Shown: positions 58,871-64,000 of the stretch, one piece after another | Layout of the letters: every line of letters starts with the position of its first letter | Position numbering within the stretch: position 1 is the first letter of the stretch | DNA from: Persicaria tinctoria | Lineage: Eukaryota > Streptophyta > Magnoliopsida > Caryophyllales > Polygonaceae | Reading direction: 5' to 3' | Assembly (NCBI GenBank): GCA_037127255.1 | Contig: JBANSL010000019.1 | Coordinates: 16,949,001 to 17,013,000 of the forward strand | DNA length: 64,000 nucleotides | Translations under genes and position numbers: made by a program | Notes under the pieces: model-generated | What the model was told of the DNA's origin: nothing | The model's input: the letters and a program-made list of their open reading frames with translations, nothing else | The model's database searches: none

Positions 58871-59326
58871 TTTCTTTCATTTCTCAATTTGGGGAGTTAT
58901 TGAATTTTTTACTAGTTTGAATTTGGGGATTTTATACGAGCTTGAATTTTATATGAGTTTGATCGTTTGATTCTTGATTCCAATTATTCCTTTTCTTTGG
59001 GGATTTCTTGAATTTTTGTTGAAATTTAAACTCTGTATAAAATTGTTCGTGAGTTTATCGACTATTCGACAAGTTTAGAGTCATTGTTCGTTGATATTCA
59101 GGAATTGTTCGTTGATATTTAGGAATTATTCGGTGGGAAATCAAGAATTACATTTACCTACTCTTTCAACCTAACGAATAATTACTATGAACTTAGCGAA
59201 TACTTACTATCAACCTAGCGAATAGTTGCAAAATTGATCAACCCTTTTGCCATTATCTAAACGATAACTCCTATTTACTGATGAATAATAACGATCAATT
59301 TAGCGAATAATTACTATCAACTGTTG

Positions 59327-59690
59327 AATAATAGATCATAAAAGGTCAATTGATATGTTATTCGTTGAAATTGTAGGAACTATTTGTTGAAATGCGAATA
59401 ATTATTCGTTTGTATGTGAGATATTTTATTCGTTGAAACTTAAAGAACTATTCAATTGAATAATAGATCATAAAAGGTCAATTGATATGTTATTCGTTGA
59501 AACTGAAAGAACTATTCATTAAAATGTGAAGAATTATTCGTTTATATTTGACATATTTTATTCATTGAAACTGAAAGAACTATTCGATTGAATAATAAAT
59601 CATAAAAGGTCAATTGATATGTTATTCGTTGAAACTGAAAGAACTATTCGTTGAATTGCAGAGAATTATTCGTTGAAACTGAAACAACGT
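59327..59690. repeat. Tandem repeat, about 126-135-bp unit
   Basis: AATAATAGATCATAAAAGGT recurs at about 59327, 59461 and (as AATAATAAATCATAAAAGGT) 59587. Each unit contains TTATTCGTTGAAACTGAAAG-type sequence. Confidence 0.8.
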
Positions 59691-59969
59691 TAAAAAAAAA
59701 TCTGTAAAAAAATTAGCCCAGAGAAATCACCCACACAAATCACCGTTTGTATCTTCACACAGTGTTGATTTCCTTAATTATAATTTTGGATGACACGCGC
59801 CACAATTCCACAAAGGTGGAAGTGGTTGAATTTTCAAAATGGGACCCACCAACTTTTAATTAAAAAAAAATAGAAAATTCTAAATTAATCTACACCCTTT
59901 ATTTACCATCAATCAACGGCAGAGATTTGTTAACACAAAACACAATAAGGGGTGATTACACATGATCCA

Positions 59970-59972
<3 letters not shown>

Positions 59973-60056
<84 letters not shown>
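59973..60056. repeat. TC - TA - GA compound microsatellite
   Basis: TC run, TA run, GA run: a near-perfect self-complementary tract between two fold-back elements. Confidence 0.95.
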
Positions 60057-60060
<4 letters not shown>

Positions 60061-60705
60061 ATAGATCATATGTACTCAGCCCTTAACGTGTATCATGTAC
60101 ACAAATCTGGGTCGTTGATTAGTTTAGATGGAGGGTGGAGATTAATTAGCCCATTTGTGGTAGATTGCCTGCATAGATTATTATTCGGTCGAGTATAAAT
60201 GATTATGCACTAGTATATGAAGGATTATTCAGTCGTATGAGTCTGTTTAGTAGGTTAGTCATTATTCGACAGTATTGACGAATTATGCGATGGTAATTTT
60301 TAGGTAAAAGTTAGGGGCATTTTCATGGTGCTAGCTATTAGAAAATTCTATCGATACCATCGTATAATCCATCAATACGATCGAATAATATTGTAACGAC
60401 ATTGAATAATTAAGTTATACCATTGAATAATAAAGCAATACCATCGCATAATCCGTTTATACGATCGGATAATATAGTGAAACCATCGAATAATCAAAAT
60501 GACTAACCTACTAAACAGACTCATACGAATGAATAAACCTTCATATTAGTGCATAATCATTCATATTCGACCGAATAATCATCTATGCAGGCAATCAAAC
60601 AAATGGGCTAATTAATCTCCATTCTCCACCCTCCATCTCAACTAATCAACGGCTCAGATTTGTGTACATGATACGCGTTAAGGGTTGAGTACACCGGAAC
60701 TAACA

Positions 60706-60708
<3 letters not shown>
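60057..60708. mobile_element. Fold-back MITE with long inverted repeats
   Basis: The left arm (from about 60061, ATAGATCATATGTACTCAGC) pairs with the right arm ending GGGTTGAGTACACCGG (to about 60708) over more than 200 bp, through CGTTGATTAGTTTAGATGGA and ATGATTATGCACTAGTATAT, with perhaps 85-90% identity by eye. It is flanked by GA/TA on the left and TA on the right. No coding capacity. Confidence 0.8.
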
Positions 60709-60742
<34 letters not shown>

Positions 60743-60900
60743 CTAAAACAGAGGCGTGGAAATCTTATGTGACGAGCTCTGGTGCGATTCGCTTACGTGT
60801 CGTTCTCTGGTGTAATCTCGTCCGAATTTTTTGACACACGTCAATTAATGATTATCCAATATATTTAAGCCACATCAATTAATGATTTCACATCTTTAGC
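60709..60900 (+). mobile_element. Helitron 5' end (same family as the one at 8381)
   Basis: After a TA run, AATACTAAAACAGAGGCGTG and on to CGTGTCGTTCTCTGGTGTAA match the minus strand of 8381-8234 closely. The element extends right; no 3' hairpin with CTAGT was found before 64000, so its end is unknown. Confidence 0.6.
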
Positions 60901-61146
60901 CACATCATTTAACTTATCGTTATAAAACAATCACAATTGATTTAAATAACAAAATCCTATCATATTTTGATTAGTTACATTTTGATAATTTTTTGACTTA
61001 TTTAAATAAATCTAATGAATTTTGATAAATTAAAGGGTAATTTTGGCAACTAGCACATTATGAACAACTAATTAGCTAACTAGCACCCAAATAAAATTAA
61101 TTAGCTAACCTAGCACCCTTCCCCAAATGGACTATTAACATATTAT

Positions 61147-61222
61147 GGTCAACGGTCAACCTGTTTGACCGTCAATCGGTCAATGTTGACCGTTGACCGG
61201 TTAGCGTCGACCGTTGACCGAC
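61147..61222. repeat. W-box-like cluster with perfect inverted repeat
   Basis: GGTCAACGGTCAAC (61147-61160) is the exact reverse complement of GTTGACCGTTGACC (61185-61198). About eight TTGAC cores in either orientation occur in 76 bp. TTGACC/T is the WRKY factor binding core. No neighbouring gene is identified, so regulation is only a possibility. Confidence 0.7.
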
Positions 61223-61249
61223 TCGTTAGAATTTTTTTTAGTAGTGACA

Positions 61250-61640
61250 TTTTTTGTGATGCCATTTTTTTGTCATTTTGATGCCATTTTTTATTATATT
61301 TTATTTTCGCTTAGATGTTAATTTTCTAATAAAATTAATTGATGACACTTTTTTAATGCCATTTTTTTCAAATCTTGATGGTATTTTTTTGTTTACTGTG
61401 ATGTCACCTTGACCATTGATGCCATTTTTTACCGTTGACTACTGATGACACTTTTTTTATATCAATTTTTTGATGATATTTACTTTTACCGTGATGCCAC
61501 ATTTTTTCAATGTAATGTTTTCGTGATGCCATATTTTTTCAAGGTAATGTTTTGATGACATTTTTTTCTTTATTGTGATGCAACTTTTTCAAACAGTGTT
61601 TGGTGCCAGTTTTCTAATGTAATTATTTGATGCCATTTTT
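61250..61640. repeat. Degenerate TGATGCCATTTTTT repeats
   Basis: TGATGCCATTTTTT or close variants (TGATGACATTTTTT, TGATGCCACATTTT) occur about a dozen times with irregular spacing. Similar TGATGACA words continue to about 61900. Confidence 0.7.
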
Positions 61641-61999
61641 TTTTAATTTAATCAATTGTATATCGATATATTTTCATCGATTCTACTTTTATTCACTGAT
61701 AACACATTTGTGATTACACTTCATTGATGCAATCACTTGTGGTGACATGTTTAATTATTATATTTTTTATATAATTGAGGACACAAAAGCATAAAATGTA
61801 ATTAAACTTGAGTGATGACATCTTTTATTGATGACTTTTATTCATTGATGACATTTGTGATTACACTTCATTTATCTCACTCATTTGTGATGACATTAGT
61901 TGGTCATAACATTAAATAGATTGGAATTCCCTAGTCCTAGATGGAAAAGATGAAAGATTGCGGAACAACCAACAAGAAACTAAAAACACCAAAACAAAA
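61641..61999. other. AT-rich spacer
   Basis: No gene. Contains two related segments with TTCATTGATGACA and TTTGTGATTACACTTCATT (about 61695-61720 and 61840-61875). Confidence 0.5.
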
Positions 62000-62093
62000 A
62001 GAAATCATGTACGATATAAATCTTCACAGGAAACACAAAGAGGAAAAGAAATCATGTACGATATAAATCTTCACAGGAAACACAAAGAGGAAA
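62000..62093. repeat. Perfect 47-bp tandem duplication
   Basis: Two identical copies starting AGAAATCATGTACGATATAA at 62000 and 62047. Identity suggests a recent event. Confidence 0.9.
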
Positions 62094-63300
62094 ATTGAGA
62101 CCTATGTCTGAATAGGTAAATATATACTGTAAATGGTTGGCTAGAAAGTCGGGGTACAAAATTGGTAAGACCAAGCCGGTAAAAGATTGAAACCCACCAA
62201 GTTCTACCACAAATTTCCAACACACTAAGACCCCATTTCCAAAAAAAAATGGCCATCCTACGTTACTAACCCCACAATATAATATTACCACCACTTGAAA
62301 CCACAAAAAGTAATCCAATTCTACACGGCAAAGACTCACAAAAGTCAAGCAAAACCCAAAAGCCAGTATTAAAAAGCTGCAAAAGGGAATCAGCTTTTAA
62401 CAAAAGCAAAGGGAAAACAGACCATGTGAAGCATCGCCAGCACGCAACCTTCTACCCAATAACCTCACGCGCCACAAGGACAACGCCATGGCAACACCGG
62501 CAGCACAATCAGCAACAAATCTCCGATGACACAACAGGAGGTGACCACCGAGAACCACCACCCAAGGCCGAAAGCGACCAGCACCAAAATCACCAACAAC
62601 ACAACCACCAGGCCACGTAATGCGTTCAACCCTTTCATAAATAGTACGAGCCCAGCAGCCGATGGAGGAGAGCGAGGACCCGGCCACTAGAACAGCCAGA
62701 GCGACGGCACCACTGGAGAGTCATAAGAGCAAATTTGGCTAATAATTAGAGTGGAAAAGATGAATTTGGCCTTCTGGAATCAAATACATCAACCAAAGAA
62801 TCTACATAAAAACTAAGACAATCCTATTCTAGACAATAAAAAACCTTCACAAAATCAACCCTAACTACACCAGCACCGTAGGCAGAATCGGCAATTGAAA
62901 ACCTTAACTTCATCTAATCACAAATCCCCAAATTAATCAATTTATCCCAAACCCTAACAGTTCAGATCTTCAAATAATCCAGGTAAACTATCAATCAATG
63001 CGAAATTCAATATGAAAAACATTAGAGGGAAGGAGATTTACCATAAATCAAGGTAACAGGGTTCAAATGGGGGAATAGGAAGACAAGGGAGGAGGAGGTT
63101 GAAGAAGAGGAGAGGATCCTGCGCGCAGGAAGCTTCTGTGTCGGCGGCGGCTGCCGGTCCGCGGGAGGTGGCTCACGGAGTCGTGGTGAGAGCGGTGGCC
63201 AGCCCGGAGCAGTGGCGCCTGGGAAGAGGAGGAGGAGCGTCCGCGAGAAAGCGAGCAAACGAGCGAGAAAGAGAGAGGCACAGGGTGCTAAGGGGCTAAA
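62094..63300 (-). other. Unassigned, gene-like GC-richer sequence
   Basis: 62390-62720 and 63060-63290 are GC-richer than the flanks. On the minus strand the 62687-62397 frame is rich in V, L, W and R, like the TG-rich LINE leaders, so this may be the 5' part of another LINE or a captured leader. The frame 63258-63022 is proline/serine-rich. No motif, start context or splice set convinced me. Confidence 0.35.
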
Positions 63301-63404
63301 AAAAGATTGAGAGACGCTACCATGGCTAAAGCAATAATTAAGGATGTTAATTAATAGCTAATTAAATTACCAAAAGGTGATATTTCACCAAAATTTCTCT
63401 AAAT

Positions 63405-63565
63405 TAAACATCTTATAAATATATCATGATAAACTAAACATCTTATAAATATATCGTAGAAAAGCACTAACTATTGATAAACTAAACATCTTATAAATAT
63501 ATCATAGAAAAGCACTAATTTTTTTTTAAAAACTTCCGCACTAACTTTTTTTTAAAAAAACTTCC
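63405..63565. repeat. Short tandem repeats
   Basis: TAAACATCTTATAAATATAT occurs at 63405, 63435 and 63483; AGAAAAGCACTAA follows two of them. CTTCCGCACTAAC after a T/A run occurs twice (about 63532 and 63561). Confidence 0.85.
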
Positions 63566-64000
63566 GCACTAACTATTTTAAAAAATTGGAATTGGGTAAA
63601 GTAGAATTTTTGTATAGGTTTTAATATGGACCCTTTAAAAAAAGGATTTTTTTTAGGGGAATTACTAGTAAATATCGCACTTTGATATTTAGTTTGCAAA
63701 AATACTTAGGTTTGAAAACAATTGCATCAATATATGAAAATTTGCAAAAATACTTTATTTAATTATCAAAACTACCCACCACCCCAAAAAATCAGGAAAA
63801 AAAAAGTTAAATATTTTTTGTATTTATAATTTTTTTTATATTTTTAAATTATATTAAATAATTAAATAAAAAATCCGGAATTAAAAAAAAAAAAAATTCC
63901 AATCTCAATCCCTAACAGTTAGCCCCCGACCGACCCAATCTCAATCCCTAACCCGAGCACACAAGAGTCGCCTGACCAACCCTAAGTCTCGGGCGCTCTG
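63566..64000. other. AT-rich sequence to the window end
   Basis: No gene. The last 100 bases become GC-richer and contain CCAATCTCAATCCCTAAC twice (63898 and 63936), so another element or leader may begin there. Confidence 0.4.

Larger units (their letters stand above)
58265..59972. mobile_element. Fold-back DNA element in TA/GA microsatellite
   Basis: The ends are inverted: GGATTGATCAAATGTTAACA at 58265 pairs with the minus-strand GGTTGGATCATGTGTAATCA at 59972, and both continue into TTATTGTGTTTTGTGTTAAC and the CGTTGATTGAT region, about 75-100 bp. Outside lie GA (left) and TC (right) runs and then TA runs. No transposase. It contains a GC-rich, gene-like segment (about 58490-58870) and tandem repeats (59327-59690). 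Confidence 0.75.

Noticed and set aside
62052..62687. Minus-strand host gene with exons at 62052-62348 and 62397-62687
   Set aside because: Composition like LINE leaders, no convincing splice sites or domain; left as unassigned.

Overview
This window is nuclear DNA of a flowering plant, probably a eudicot. It is AT-rich, has spliced genes with GT-AG introns, plant-style LTR TATA boxes, and plant-specific element types: Helitrons ending in CTAGT, L1-type LINEs with an RNase H tail, Ty3/gypsy LTRs primed by initiator tRNA-Met, and a Mutator-like element with a plant mobile domain gene. No bacterial, organellar, rRNA or tRNA genes were seen. Almost everything is transposon, nested several layers deep. 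One convincing ordinary host gene stands out: an MPP6-like exosome cofactor on the minus strand (35290-37189) with a telo-box and a site II motif upstream.

Layout. 612-3136 is a plus-strand Helitron carrying broken exons of a plastid-type gene (DUF1995-like). 3768-10944 is a minus-strand Helitron split by a 3.2 kb solo LTR (4998-8228, GGAGT duplication) and by a second Helitron (8382-10934) that landed about 10 nt from its 5' end. A SINE-like element (11020-11191) follows. 11422-23957 is a LINE with an exact 16-bp target duplication. It was split by a 6.7 kb minus-strand LTR element (14069-20742), which itself holds a deleted gypsy element (15161-18966). 26821-28739 is the 5' end of a Tat/Athila-like gypsy element (LTR, primer site, gag-like frame). 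28740-35080 is mostly unassigned, with a possible LTR and two coiled-coil exons. The MPP6 gene follows.

38460-46382 is a second gypsy-type solo LTR. It is interrupted by the most interesting element here, a 5.06 kb Mutator-like transposon (39621-44681) with a 9-bp target duplication, about 0.5 kb inverted ends, and eleven GC-rich palindromes spaced about 80 bp apart. It carries a spliced plant mobile domain gene and a convergent, damaged MULE transposase. Further right are a truncated FAR1-like gene (46773-47784) and a head-to-tail run of Helitron ends (48315/48323/55704/55714/58237), one Helitron holding a second LINE. Two fold-back elements inserted in TA/GA microsatellites follow (58265-59972 and 60057-60708), then another Helitron 5' end near 60736 and unassigned sequence to 64000.

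How the pieces relate. There is no operon or pathway here; the logic is insertion order. MULE inserted into LTR; LTR and a Helitron inserted into an older Helitron; gypsy inserted into an LTR element that had inserted into a LINE. Most coding frames are broken, often at TGG or CpG codons, as expected for methylated repeats. All exon models and family names are read by eye, with no database search.
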